From: Leifsonia psychrotolerans
GTDB lineage: Bacteria > Actinomycetota > Actinomycetes > Actinomycetales > Microbacteriaceae
DNA length: 64,000 nt
Reading direction: 5' to 3'
Assembly: GCF_013410665.1 (NCBI RefSeq)
Contig: NZ_JACCFM010000001.1
Coordinates: 1,302,001-1,366,000 of the forward strand
This document shows positions 17,408-26,011 of the stretch, in pieces. Each line of letters starts with the position of its first letter. Position 1 is the stretch's first letter. The notes beneath the pieces are model-generated. The model was not told the DNA's origin, searched no databases, and saw nothing but the letters and a program-made list of their open reading frames with translations. The position numbers and the translations under genes are program-made.

Positions 17408-18315
17408 GAGCGGGCGTTCCAATCCTCAGAATGGCCCGATCTGACCGTCTTTCGTACGATCAGCTGTTGGAGCGAAACCGGGCCCAGTTCGAGTCCGACC
17501 GAGGCCGCGTTTCGACGCTCCTCCTCGGTCAAGCCGTTCACGGTCACCGAGGCGAGGCCGCCGATGCCCTCGCGGTGCAGCACCTCGCGGCCTGCGACGA
17601 AAGCATCGACATCCGCGTTGCGCCCGACAATGGTGCACGCGCTGCCCCGCAACCGTTCGGCGTCTTCGTCGAGAAGAATGCGTCCTTCGTCGACCAGGAG
17701 AACGTGCTCCAGCAGGTTGCTCACCTCGTCGATCAGGTGGGTGGAGAGAATTATCGTGCGTGGATGCTCGGCGTAGTCCTCGAGCAGGCGGTCGTAGAAG
17801 ATCTGCCGAGCGACGGCGTCGAGGCCGAGGTACGGCTCATCGAAGAAGGTGAGCGGCGCCCGCGAGGCGAGGCCAACGATGACTCCGACGGCCGAGAGCT
17901 GGCCGCGAGAGATCTTCTTGAGCTCACGATTCACCGGCACCCGAAAGTCTTCGACGAGTCGGTCGGCGAGCTGCGCATCCCAGTTGGCGAAAAACCACGG
18001 CGCGCTTTTCAACACATGCTTGACTTTGAAGTTGTCCGGGTACTTCTGGCTCTCCTTGATGAAGCAGATTCGCTGTAACACCGACGCGTTCTCCACCGGG
18101 TTTTCGCCGAAGACGTTTACCTGGCCGCCCGAGGCGAACTGCTGGCCGGTGAGCAGTTGCATGATGGTGGTCTTGCCGGCGCCGTTGCGCCCGAGCAAAC
18201 CATAGATCTTGTTCGATTCCACGTCGAAACTCACGTCGTCGATGGCCGTAAAACGGCCAAACCGCTTCGTGAGGCCCGCGACGCGCACGGCCGGAGCAAC
18301 TGGTGTATAGGTCAT
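17404..18315 (-). CDS. ABC transporter ATP-binding protein
   Basis: This 303-residue ATPase begins MTYTPVAPAVRVAGLTKRFG. It has Walker A GRNGAGKTTIMQ (about 46-57) and Walker B LTFFDEPYLGLDA. The signature region reads ISRGQLSAVGVIVGLAS in place of the usual LSGGQ, a noticeable departure found in this YtrB-like group. The start at 18315 overlaps the regulator stop by four bases (ATGA); the longer reading frame upstream is an out-of-frame shadow of the regulator. It pairs with the permease that follows. Confidence 0.9.
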   Translation of the reverse strand: MTYTPVAPAVRVAGLTKRFGRFTAIDDVSFDVESNKIYGLLGRNGAGKTTIMQLLTGQQFASGGQVNVFGENPVENASVLQRICFIKESQKYPDNFKVKHVLKSAPWFFANWDAQLADRLVEDFRVPVNRELKKISRGQLSAVGVIVGLASRAPLTFFDEPYLGLDAVARQIFYDRLLEDYAEHPRTIILSTHLIDEVSNLLEHVLLVDEGRILLDEDAERLRGSACTIVGRNADVDAFVAGREVLHREGIGGLASVTVNGLTEEERRNAASVGLELGPVSLQQLIVRKTVRSGHSEDWNARS

Positions 18316-18707
18316 GAGGTAACCGCCTCCTTGTGAGTCTCGTCGGTGTGAATTGTGTCCGTGTGAATCATTTCGGCCACCTGCGCGGGAGCGATCCCGA
18401 GTTTCGCTGCCTCGCTCAGAAGTGGCCGGAGAAAGCGCTCCCGAAACTCGTCGGTTCGCTTGCCCACAAGTCTCTGCCTCGCTCCGGTTGCCACGAACAT
18501 GCCGATGCCTCGCTTCTTGTAGAGGATTCCTTCTTCGACCAGCACGTTGACGCCCTTGCCCGCCGTGGCGGGGTTGATTCGATAGAAGGCTGCAAACTCG
18601 TTCGTCGAGGGAACCTGAGCCTCTTCGTCGAGGCTTCCCTCGATGATGTCGTTTTCGATCTGCTCGGCGATCTGAACGAAGATCGGCTTGCCTTCCTCGA
18701 TCAACAT
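18312..18707 (-). CDS. GntR family regulator, YtrA type
   Basis: This 131-residue repressor has an N-terminal winged helix: PIFVQIAEQIENDIIEGSL, VPSTNEFAAFYRINPATAGKGVNVL and GILYKKRGIGMFV. The short C-terminal dimerisation helices are typical of the YtrA subfamily, which lacks a large ligand domain. The ATG at 18707 was preferred because GTGGG and GGAAAG precede it and residue 1 matches homologues; an alternative start at 18737 lies inside the operator. It is the first gene of the ABC operon and almost certainly represses itself through the palindromes at 18722-18762. Confidence 0.9.
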   Translation of the reverse strand: MLIEEGKPIFVQIAEQIENDIIEGSLDEEAQVPSTNEFAAFYRINPATAGKGVNVLVEEGILYKKRGIGMFVATGARQRLVGKRTDEFRERFLRPLLSEAAKLGIAPAQVAEMIHTDTIHTDETHKEAVTS

Positions 18708-18721
18708 GGCCCACTTTCCGG

Positions 18722-18737
18722 GTGAACCTAGGTTCAC
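18722..18737. promoter_or_regulatory. Perfect 16-bp palindrome, probable YtrA operator
   Basis: GTGAACCTAGGTTCAC is an exact palindrome located 15 bases before the regulator start. This is the position and symmetry expected of a dimeric GntR operator overlapping the transcription start. Confidence 0.7.
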
Positions 18738-18738
18738 T

Positions 18739-18762
18739 GGTTAATTACTTATGTAACTAACC
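18739..18762. promoter_or_regulatory. Second inverted repeat and AT-rich promoter region of the YtrA operon
   Basis: Two 12-base half-sites (GGTTAATTACTT and, inverted, GGTTAGTTACAT) match at 10 of 12 positions. The segment is markedly AT-rich against its surroundings and holds TAAGTAAT-like -10 sequence on the minus strand, so it probably combines promoter and second operator. Confidence 0.5.
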
Positions 18763-18948
18763 AACCATCTGCGGGCGCACTTGTCAACACCTGCGCCCCA
18801 ACGCTCAGCATCCGCACTGTCCCCGGATTCGGTGACCGCGCCGGTTGCGGCGTGTCGCGGGCATAAGGTGCGGCGTGTCGCGGGATCAACCGAAACCGGG
18901 GACGGGGCAGTCGTGGATTAACGAGTTCAGGCTGAAGGTCATGCGACC

Positions 18949-18984
18949 AATCTCGTGACCGATCTCGTGACCGATCTCGTTGCC
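18949..18984. repeat. Three tandem 12-base units
   Basis: Units AATCTCGTGACC, GATCTCGTGACC and GATCTCGTTGCC follow without gaps. In one minus-strand frame they read as repeated Glu-Ile-Gly-His, but no gene can be supported there. Confidence 0.85.
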
Positions 18985-19127
18985 GATCATCCCTCCGGCC
19001 ACACGCTCCACTGGCGTCGTGGTGTCTGACCAGATCGCCAGCACGGGAGCGTCACCGTACCCGCTGCCGGCCTCACCCACGGGGGATGACCCGGTAGTCC
19101 GTCATCTTGGTCGTCACGTCGGCCGTC

Positions 19128-19166
19128 GCCCTGCCGCCCGAAGCCATTCAGGCTGTGGGCGAAATA
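19128..19166 (-). pseudogene. Short mutM-like relic
   Basis: These 39 bases match 19960-19998 inside mutM at 34 of 39 positions, in the same orientation. In one minus-strand frame the segment gives RYFAHSLNGFGRQG, against GYFSHSLNVYGQQG in MutM just before its zinc finger. Sequence on either side has diverged and frames are broken. A decayed partial duplication is the simplest reading; chance is possible because the match is short. Confidence 0.45.
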
Positions 19167-19235
19167 CCTCGCCCGGGCACTCCGATTCTGCGCGATGCGG
19201 TCCGCACCCTGGTGGCAGAAACGATGCAACCATCG

Positions 19236-19781
19236 TCAGTCCGATGAATCCCCTGCTGCGGCTTCCATGGTTGCGAGGACGTGAGCCTGAAGGGATCGCA
19301 CGGCGTCCCCGTCACGTCCGCCTCGTGCATGGCGATATCCGATCCACGCCTGGTACACCTGCTCGAAGGACTCGTCGTGACCCTCACTCAACCAGTCCAA
19401 CGCATCGCGTCCATGTGCCACCAGGTCGTGATCGATGTCGTCTGGTTCATCGAGTCGAAACGGTACCCCGTTTGCGCGTGCCCAGATAAAGATTGAAAGA
19501 CCTATCGGACGGAAGTCATCCCATTGCGGCGACGGACTCGCTGCGCGAGCTACCGTCACCCACTCAACGAAGCCCCGCTCGCTGTGAAACCGCACAATCC
19601 AATCGCCGCGCTGCACGTCAAGGTGCCAGACGGCCATCTGTACAGGCCCCCAGGCCGCCAATACATTCCCCCCATCGGTGAGCAAAAGCTGTGCGAACTG
19701 CGCGATCTCAGGCTCCTGCGTGGCAAAGTAGTCGAGCACGTTGGGTACGTTGTTCAGGTCTGGGGGGTCAGCCGCGGTCAC
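19236..19781 (-). CDS. Hypothetical protein
   Basis: A 181-residue soluble acidic protein starting MTAADPPDLNNVPNVLDYF, with several Trp-rich segments (AAWGPVQMAVWHLD, RGDWIVRFHSE, VEWVTVARA, PQWDDFRPIG). I do not recognise a family; it has no signal peptide, membrane helix or catalytic motif. The GTG start at 19781 has TAGGGT at -12 to -7, consistent with a leaderless message, and the gene stands alone 73 bases after mutM. Composition is like its neighbours. Confidence 0.7.
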   Translation of the reverse strand: MTAADPPDLNNVPNVLDYFATQEPEIAQFAQLLLTDGGNVLAAWGPVQMAVWHLDVQRGDWIVRFHSERGFVEWVTVARAASPSPQWDDFRPIGLSIFIWARANGVPFRLDEPDDIDHDLVAHGRDALDWLSEGHDESFEQVYQAWIGYRHARGGRDGDAVRSLQAHVLATMEAAAGDSSD

Positions 19782-19787
19782 GGCGCA

Positions 19788-19793
19788 ACCCTA
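19788..19793 (-). promoter_or_regulatory. Candidate leaderless -10 box for the 19236-19781 gene
   Basis: TAGGGT sits at -12 to -7 of the GTG at 19781. Confidence 0.45.
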
Positions 19794-19854
19794 GCGCAAC
19801 GATGCCTTCTGAAGGCACGTACCATGCACCCACCGCACCGTCCCGCCAGCGTTT

Positions 19855-20775
19855 TCACGGGAACGACACAAGCGTGCGCTGACAGCGTGGGCAGAAGTGC
19901 GAGCCGCGGTTCATGAACGACTCCCGCACCAGCGTGGTGCCACAGCGCGGGCACGGTTTGCCCTGCTGCCCGTAAACATTCAGGCTGTGGGAGAAATAGC
20001 CGGATTCGCCGTTGACGTTCACGTATTGGGCGTCGAAACTCGTACCCCCCTCGGCGAGTGCCTTCTGCAGGATGCTGCGCACCGCCGCAAGCAGCGTCTT
20101 CATCTTCGCGCGCGACAGTGAATTCGCGGGCCGCGCGTAGTGCAGGCGTGCGGCAAAGAGCGCCTCGTCGGCGTAGATGTTGCCCACCCCGCTGATCAGG
20201 CCCTGATCGAGAAGGGCGCGTTTGATGCCCGTATTCTTGCGGGCCAACGCGGTGAAGAACGCGCTGTCAGAGAATGCCGGATCCAGCGGATCCCGTGCAA
20301 TGTGCGCCACTTGCGAGGGGATCAGAGTCGACCAGCTTCCTGCCGTGGCGGAACCGCTGAACCCGGCTGGCCTCCCGTCAGCGGTGGGCTGCATCGTATC
20401 GACGGCCATGCTTCCAAAGATCCGTTGATCGACAAAGTTGAGCCAGAGCTCACCGTGTGTCGGATGATCGAGGTGGAGCCTGATGCGTAGCAACCGATCG
20501 GCGGCGGCGCCGGGGGTGCGCATGAGAACCTGTCCACTCATTCCGAGGTGCACGACCAATGCACGGCTCGACGCCAAGGGAAGCCACAGAAACTTACCGC
20601 GACGCACCGCAGCCGTCAGACGTTGCCCTTCGAGAAGCGCGACGAATGATTCGGGACTCCCCACATGCCGCTTCAGGGACCGAGGTTCCAGAACCTCGAC
20701 ACCTGCGATCACGGCATCCGTGATCGCCGGCTCGATTCCGGACCGCACGACCTCGACTTCAGGAAGTTCGGGCAC
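19855..20775 (-). CDS. mutM: Formamidopyrimidine-DNA glycosylase
   Basis: MutM excises 8-oxoguanine and formamidopyrimidines and cuts the abasic site. The 306-residue protein starts at a GTG (20775) that encodes the family N-terminus PELPEVEVVRSGIEP, whose Pro becomes the catalytic residue after Met removal, followed by the catalytic Glu. RGKFLWLPL carries the conserved Lys. A helix-two-turn-helix region and a C-terminal zinc finger (CPRCG...CPRCQ) complete it. The 5' end overlaps rnc by 17 bases, so it is translated with rnc; the order yceD-rpmF-rnc-mutM is standard. Confidence 0.95.
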   Translation of the reverse strand: MPELPEVEVVRSGIEPAITDAVIAGVEVLEPRSLKRHVGSPESFVALLEGQRLTAAVRRGKFLWLPLASSRALVVHLGMSGQVLMRTPGAAADRLLRIRLHLDHPTHGELWLNFVDQRIFGSMAVDTMQPTADGRPAGFSGSATAGSWSTLIPSQVAHIARDPLDPAFSDSAFFTALARKNTGIKRALLDQGLISGVGNIYADEALFAARLHYARPANSLSRAKMKTLLAAVRSILQKALAEGGTSFDAQYVNVNGESGYFSHSLNVYGQQGKPCPRCGTTLVRESFMNRGSHFCPRCQRTLVSFP

Positions 20776-21475
20776 GCGGCTCGTCGCTGCGGCCAAGAAT
20801 GGCGCAGGCCTCGAGCGCCGCGGCCATTTCGGCATGCTTCTTACTCGTTCCCTGACCACGTGCGGTGACGAGCGCACCGACGGCAACCGTCGCCTCAAAC
20901 ACCTTGGAGTGATCGGGACCGCTCTCAGTGACGGTGTACACCGGTACACCGGCTGCCCGGTGCGCGGCCAGTTCCTGCAGCGCCGTCTTCGGATCCAACG
21001 ATGCGCCGAACCGTGTCGGGTCTGCACGTAACGGTGCGATCAGGCGCAGCACCAACGCCGTCGAGACGTCAACGCCTGCATCGAGATAGACGGCACCGAT
21101 GAGCGCTTCGACGGTGTCGGCAAGAATCGAAGCCTTGTCGTTGCCGCCCGTGAGAGTCTCGCCACGCCCAAGGCGAATGTACGGCCCGAGGCCGATTCCG
21201 CGCGCCACTTGGGCGAGGGCCGCAGTCGACACGAGGCTGGCCCGCCGCTTTGCCAGGTCCCCCTCGCTGAGGTGCGGATACTCCGTGTAGAGCATGACGG
21301 TCACGGCTTGCCCGAGAATCGAGTCACCGAGAAACTCCAGGCGTTCGTTCGTGGGGATCCCACCGTGCTCATACGCGTATGACCGGTGGGTCAGCGCGAG
21401 CTCGAGAATCTCTGGATCAATAGATACGCCGAGGGCAGTCTGTAAAGACGAACCCTCGGCGCGCATACCGGTCAT
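20759..21475 (-). CDS. rnc: Ribonuclease III
   Basis: RNase III cleaves double-stranded RNA in rRNA and mRNA maturation. The 238-residue protein has the signature NERLEFLGDSILG (about 43-55) with catalytic Glu and Asp. The second acidic pair lies in DTVEALIGAVYLDAG (about 116-130). A double-stranded RNA-binding domain follows (about 155-225). The ATG at 21475 lies 24 bases after rpmF; a second in-frame ATG three codons later is also possible. Confidence 0.95.
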   Translation of the reverse strand: MTGMRAEGSSLQTALGVSIDPEILELALTHRSYAYEHGGIPTNERLEFLGDSILGQAVTVMLYTEYPHLSEGDLAKRRASLVSTAALAQVARGIGLGPYIRLGRGETLTGGNDKASILADTVEALIGAVYLDAGVDVSTALVLRLIAPLRADPTRFGASLDPKTALQELAAHRAAGVPVYTVTESGPDHSKVFEATVAVGALVTARGQGTSKKHAEMAAALEACAILGRSDEPRARTS

Positions 21476-21499
21476 GACTGGTATACCGAAATCTGTCGA

Positions 21500-21703
21500 C
21501 TAAACGTCGGCGACCTTGCGGCCCTTGTATTCCATGAACAGCGGGGTGCCCGCGGAGTCTTCAACAACCTTCGCGCGGTGCGGGAGGCTGTAGGTGACCT
21601 TGCCGTTTTCAACGGTCTTGACCAGCGTGGGGGCCTCAGCCTTCCACTGCGAACGACGCGAGTGGGTGTTGCTGCGTGACTGCCGGCGCTTCGGAACTGC
21701 CAT
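21500..21703 (-). CDS. rpmF: 50S ribosomal protein L32
   Basis: A 67-residue L32: [20 protein letters not shown], then a basic C-terminus. The zinc-binding cysteines of many L32 proteins are absent, making this the Cys-minus paralogue type. It starts two bases after the yceD stop. Confidence 0.93.
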   Translation of the reverse strand: MAVPKRRQSRSNTHSRRSQWKAEAPTLVKTVENGKVTYSLPHRAKVVEDSAGTPLFMEYKGRKVADV

Positions 21704-21705
21704 GA

Positions 21706-22278
21706 CTACTTCTCTTCTCTATCTGTTTCAACGTTGATGTCTTCATCCGCGTTAATGTCTTCGAACGCTTGGAATCCCGCAAGCGCTGACCACCGAGGAT
21801 CGCGTATTTCTTGTGGTTCGAGCACCGGGGATTCGGCAAGCCGCAGCCCAGTCTCCATGTCGAGACCGGGGCAGTCCGGCCGGCAAACCGGCTGGAAGGG
21901 CAGTGATAAAACCACCGCATCCCTGATCAGAGGTTCAAGATCCACGTGGTCATCTTGAACCTCAAACTCAAAAGCTTCGTCTAAAGAGTACGCGAAAAGA
22001 TCCTGAATCTCGACTTGGACAGGCAACTCGACGTCAATCAGGCATCGACCGCACTCTCCGGCGGCGATTCCGGAGACCTCTGCGGTCACCAAAATGCCCT
22101 CATGGAGCGACTCAAGGCGCAGCTCTGTGGCCAGCACCGAACCGGCCTTCACCGCCACGAGACTCTCACCGAGCTGGTCGGGAACAACGATGTCGAGGTG
22201 GCGTTCGTGCATGGTGCCCGGTCGGTTGATAAGGTCGCGCACTTCAATCTTGTACGGCGTTTTGATGAACTTGCTCAC
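21706..22278 (-). CDS. yceD: YceD family (DUF177) protein, 23S rRNA accumulation factor
   Basis: The 190-residue frame starts at the GTG at 22278 with [22 protein letters not shown]. It contains the DUF177 cysteine motifs [14 protein letters not shown] (about 80-93) and [15 protein letters not shown] (about 138-152). YceD is linked to 23S rRNA levels in bacteria and plants and is nearly always cotranscribed with rpmF, as here. The upstream in-frame extension inside tgpA has no family similarity and was left out. Confidence 0.92.
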   Translation of the reverse strand: MSKFIKTPYKIEVRDLINRPGTMHERHLDIVVPDQLGESLVAVKAGSVLATELRLESLHEGILVTAEVSGIAAGECGRCLIDVELPVQVEIQDLFAYSLDEAFEFEVQDDHVDLEPLIRDAVVLSLPFQPVCRPDCPGLDMETGLRLAESPVLEPQEIRDPRWSALAGFQAFEDINADEDINVETDREEK

Positions 22279-22288
22279 AGAACAAATC

Positions 22289-24670
22289 TTACGCGTCCCG
22301 GACTGCACGTCCGTGCCGCCTGACGTGGAGACCGCCGAGCACCGACGGCCAGAGCGACGCCGGAAGCACCAACGCGAGGATACGGCTGCGGCGGCCTGAA
22401 CCGACGCGTACCGCCCGCGTGACGACGCGGAGGTCGAGCGCGCTTTGTTCCCGCACAGCTGCCTCGAGGGGCGAAACCGCCTCCCCCACAGGACCGGTAC
22501 CGTTCGGGCGCGCGTACCGGGCACGCTCCTCGTCGACCAGAAGACGCTGCAGCGCCGAAGCCACCTCGGCCGCGGCTACCTCGGTCGGTTCCGGTCGTGC
22601 CCCGACACGCTCGTTGATCGCCGAGGCAAGTTCGCGTGCAGTCTGCGTGTCCGAAACGTCGAGTCCATAATCGAGAGCCGAATCGGCCAGCTCACGCCAC
22701 GCCTCTCGCCCAGCTCCCCCAGGAAGCTCGAGTCGCCTCAGGCGGCCGCGTCGGCGAAGTCGACGCACGGTGAGCGGAGCAGCGAGGAGAAGCAACACCC
22801 CGAGGCCGACGAACACCAGCCGCTGCAGGCTCCCCGCAGCCTCGGCCTCACGCTGGGCCGCCGGCGGTTCCGCGGCGATGAGGCCGTGTGGAGCCTGCTG
22901 CGGGCGCGGTGCGGTCGATGGTACGGGCTGATTGGGAGAGGTCTGCGGGGCGGTCACGGTCGTTGGTGTCGCGTAGCCGGGCACCGTTCCGCGGCCGGGC
23001 GTCGGCTCGAAGGGAACCCAGCCGATTCCTCCGAAATACAATTCAGGCCAGGAATGCAGGTCATGCGAATCGACCTGAAATTCGTTAGAGCCGACTCCGG
23101 CGGCCTGTGCGCGCACGCCCGGTAGGTAACCGACTGAAATTCGTGCCGGGATACCGAGAGTTCTGGCCATGATGGCCATGGCAGAGGCGAAGTGCACGCA
23201 GTAGCCGCTTTTCACCTCGAGAAACCTGCCGATGACGTCAACTCCGGCCCCGCTGTCGTTCGATACCGGGGCCTCCGTGGTGTACACGAATTGCTCTCCA
23301 CGCAGGTAGTCCTGCAAGGCAACCGCCATCTCGTAGGGCGAGGTCGAACCTGCCGTCACCTCTCGGGCGGTCTGGTCGATGATGCCGGGGCGTGGAACCG
23401 GAACTTCCAGGTCCACTCCCATGCTCTCCGGGTACGAGGTCCCCGCCGAACCCAGCTGCTCCTTCGTCGGCGCGAGTTGCAGAGCGGTCACACGGTACTG
23501 CTGCCCTCGCGTCGTCGAATTGGCACTGGTGATCACCTGAGCGGAGGAATTCCAATACCAACTCCCCCTCAACCCGTTCACGGCGACGGCCGGGCTGGGA
23601 GCCGGGAGCCACGTCGTCGCCACACGGTCGATGCTCACCTGGGTCGTTGACTCGACGGTCTGGATCGTCTCAGAGAGCGCGGGAGGTCTCGTCATGTCGG
23701 CGACCGGCGTGTCGGTGCGTCCCGGCGGATCCGAGCTCGTCCAGGTATTGCCCGCAAAGCGGTCGAGGGTCAGCAGTTTGAAGTAGGGCTGCTCGCTGGC
23801 CGACGTCGTGTAATGCAAAACGGGGGTCGCCTCGGGGCGCCTGAGATCTGTGCCGATGTCGATCAGTGGACTCACCCCGGATCCGAAGAGCAAGCCCGTC
23901 GCCCGAGTACCCACCAGGTCGCTGTTTCCGAGCGCCGGGGTGACGATGCTGAGCACCAGGGCACCAACAATGCCGATGCTCCCGACGACGACGGACCCCC
24001 AAAGTGGACCGGGGCCGCTCCGGCCCGGAAGCGCCCCGGACGGCCCGCTCCGCTCCTTCGACGCCAGGCGGGCCTCGGCACGCCGACTGAGGCGCACATC
24101 GATCCGCAGAAGGCCCAGATAAGCCACCGCCGCCAGCGTCAAGACTGTGGGCGACGCCCCGCCATCGATCAGGAGGCCGGGCACGGCGAGCGTGATCAGC
24201 ACGGGGAGCCCTGCCAGAGCCGGCCAACGGAAGGCGATCGCGAGGGCATCCATCACAACGGCCAGGAGGCCGGCTCCCGCCGTCAGAAGAAAGAGTATGC
24301 CGCTATCGACCGTTGCGGGAATGTTCTGCATCGCGATCGACCCCGACCCCGCAGCGATCAGTCCATCGAGATGAGTGATCGTCGCCGGCGTCGGGATCAG
24401 CCAGACAATGCCGGTTCCTGCTCCGAAGAAGAGAGTCAGAACGCCCACGAGAACTCCGACGCCGGCCAACGGAACCAGGCGTCGATCCATCCCCGCTCTG
24501 CGGAATAGCGCCCCGAAACCCAGCACGACGGCGGCAACGCCCACCATTGCGACCCACCAGCCGGAACCGGCGAGTAGCTCACCCAATGCGCTGACGCCCA
24601 CAGCGAGAAATACCAGCAGCGCGAGTGTGAGCGGCCACAAGGACTCATGACGCGTGTCAGATCGCGTCAT
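22289..24670 (-). CDS. Transglutaminase-like membrane protein (TgpA type)
   Basis: A 793-residue protein with an N-terminal membrane domain (about seven helices, residues 10-240), an extracytoplasmic transglutaminase-like core, one helix near 620-640 and a cytosolic DUF4129-like tail. The Cys-His-Asp triad is visible: KSGYCVHFASAMAIMARTLGIPAR holds the Cys, DSHDLHSWPELYF the His, and GWVPFEPTPG follows. Family members are thought to act on cell-surface proteins together with a MoxR ATPase and a DUF58 protein, and both genes lie directly upstream. Its 5' end overlaps DUF58 by 14 bases. Confidence 0.92.
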   Translation of the reverse strand: MTRSDTRHESLWPLTLALLVFLAVGVSALGELLAGSGWWVAMVGVAAVVLGFGALFRRAGMDRRLVPLAGVGVLVGVLTLFFGAGTGIVWLIPTPATITHLDGLIAAGSGSIAMQNIPATVDSGILFLLTAGAGLLAVVMDALAIAFRWPALAGLPVLITLAVPGLLIDGGASPTVLTLAAVAYLGLLRIDVRLSRRAEARLASKERSGPSGALPGRSGPGPLWGSVVVGSIGIVGALVLSIVTPALGNSDLVGTRATGLLFGSGVSPLIDIGTDLRRPEATPVLHYTTSASEQPYFKLLTLDRFAGNTWTSSDPPGRTDTPVADMTRPPALSETIQTVESTTQVSIDRVATTWLPAPSPAVAVNGLRGSWYWNSSAQVITSANSTTRGQQYRVTALQLAPTKEQLGSAGTSYPESMGVDLEVPVPRPGIIDQTAREVTAGSTSPYEMAVALQDYLRGEQFVYTTEAPVSNDSGAGVDVIGRFLEVKSGYCVHFASAMAIMARTLGIPARISVGYLPGVRAQAAGVGSNEFQVDSHDLHSWPELYFGGIGWVPFEPTPGRGTVPGYATPTTVTAPQTSPNQPVPSTAPRPQQAPHGLIAAEPPAAQREAEAAGSLQRLVFVGLGVLLLLAAPLTVRRLRRRGRLRRLELPGGAGREAWRELADSALDYGLDVSDTQTARELASAINERVGARPEPTEVAAAEVASALQRLLVDEERARYARPNGTGPVGEAVSPLEAAVREQSALDLRVVTRAVRVGSGRRSRILALVLPASLWPSVLGGLHVRRHGRAVRDA

Positions 24671-26009
24671 GAGCGGACCTTCCCCGCAGGGCGAGATCCC
24701 AGGCCGACGCGATCTCGTGCGTGCTCCGAACGGGGATACAGGTCCAGCCGGTGTCGGTAAGGCGATCGATCAGCGGGGCGCCCATCGTGTGAATCACGAA
24801 CGCGATGGCCGGATCTGAGGTGGTGCTCAGCCTGGCCAAGTCGGCGACATCCTCCTCGTCGATCGCGACGAGCACGGCAAAGGTCGGTTCACGCCGACGA
24901 CTCACCCCCGTCGTCCTCCCGGGCTGGCCCTCCGCCCGCAGTGCGCCGCGCAGAACCGGCACGACGCCAGCCAGGCCTTCGAGAAGCTCGCGGCTTCCAC
25001 CCGGCGAAAGAAAAACGGCCGGGGGGTCCCCCCGTAGACCGCCGGTTTCGGTCCCGGCCCCCGGCGCCAATTGACTCGCACCGAGCTCTGAGACAGCCAC
25101 ACGGAAGCCGGCATCGATCAGGTGGGCTCCGATTGATGCGGTCAGTTCTATTGCCGTCTCGAAGGCATCGTCGTGGCGCGAGAACCAGTCGCTGCCCGCG
25201 AGGCTGTCGTGATCGGGTACGCCGCTCATCGTCGTATCGAGCACGAGCCGTGCCGAGGGGATGCTCCGTTGTTCTTCCTGCCGCACCATGATTTCGCCGT
25301 GCCGAGCCGTCGCCGGCCAATTCACGCGACGCAATGGGTCCCCGGGCCGATACTCCCGCGCAATCAGTTCATCAGAATGCGGATTGTGATGATGCAGAAG
25401 CTCACGGGCATTGCCCTCGCCGCCGGCCACACCGAGCCCGAGGCCGGGCAAGGCCGTGACCGGGGGCGTCACGATCAGATCGGCCACCGTGCCGCCGAGC
25501 CTCCGGCCATAGGCCAGGCCGAAGGGGTCGTAGGTGTGGAGCACGAGCGGCCCGAGGTCATAGAGCCCACGACAGGTCGGCGTCAGCCGGTAGTCGAGGA
25601 CAACACGGTCTGCTCTGCTCCCTCGAGCGCCGCTACTGCGTGCCAGGGCGGGCAGCGCGGCAGCACCCGGCACCGACAATCCGGCAGACGTGCTCTCAGA
25701 CCACCGCACCCCGTATAGCGGGCGGAAGGCCCGGTTGCGCACCTGAACCGCAACCCGAAGCGAGTTCCCCGCCGACACGACGGCTGGCCGGAACGTCCGT
25801 GAGACCTGCACTTTCACCTGTCGGAAGCCCACGTAGCACGCCGCTGTAATCGGCATGGCAACCAGGAGGGCACCGACGAAGATCAGATCGCGTCTGTCGA
25901 GAAATAGCGCCGCCAGGAACACTCCGCTGCCGATGATCAGAAAGCCCACGCCGCGCCGCGTCAATCGAGGCAACCACACCTCGCGGGCGAGCCGTCTGAG
26001 TGCCGACAT
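24657..26009 (-). CDS. DUF58 domain protein
   Basis: A 450-residue protein with two N-terminal membrane helices (about 20-55) and the DUF58 signature EYRPGDPLRRVNWPATARHGEIMVRQEEQ near 215-243. DUF58 resembles a von Willebrand A domain and normally works with MoxR AAA ATPases as a chaperone-like or maturation system. It starts two bases after moxR and overlaps tgpA, so the three are one operon. Confidence 0.92.
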   Translation of the reverse strand: MSALRRLAREVWLPRLTRRGVGFLIIGSGVFLAALFLDRRDLIFVGALLVAMPITAACYVGFRQVKVQVSRTFRPAVVSAGNSLRVAVQVRNRAFRPLYGVRWSESTSAGLSVPGAAALPALARSSGARGSRADRVVLDYRLTPTCRGLYDLGPLVLHTYDPFGLAYGRRLGGTVADLIVTPPVTALPGLGLGVAGGEGNARELLHHHNPHSDELIAREYRPGDPLRRVNWPATARHGEIMVRQEEQRSIPSARLVLDTTMSGVPDHDSLAGSDWFSRHDDAFETAIELTASIGAHLIDAGFRVAVSELGASQLAPGAGTETGGLRGDPPAVFLSPGGSRELLEGLAGVVPVLRGALRAEGQPGRTTGVSRRREPTFAVLVAIDEEDVADLARLSTTSDPAIAFVIHTMGAPLIDRLTDTGWTCIPVRSTHEIASAWDLALRGRSAHDAI

Positions 26010-26011
26010 GA

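Larger units (their letters stand above)
18763..19235. other. Gene-poor 470-base stretch
   Basis: No frame here has a convincing start, ribosome site and family match. Short frames exist on both strands (for example minus 18886-19080) but none is supported. The stretch contains a triple 12-base repeat and a short sequence resembling the 3' part of mutM, both listed separately. It looks like decayed intergenic DNA between the YtrA operator and the orphan gene at 19236. Confidence 0.6.

Noticed and set aside
17404..18714. 436-codon version of the ABC ATPase
   Set aside because: The first 133 codons are an out-of-frame reading of the GntR regulator; homology begins at the ATG at 18315.
18739..18762. 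Attachment site or mobile-element end
   Set aside because: No integrase, transposase or target duplication is seen nearby; position before a GntR gene explains the inverted repeat better.
18886..19080. 64-codon minus-strand frame with Glu-Ile-Gly-His repeats
   Set aside because: Begins at a bare GTG with no ribosome site or -10 box, contains a tandem repeat, and matches no family.
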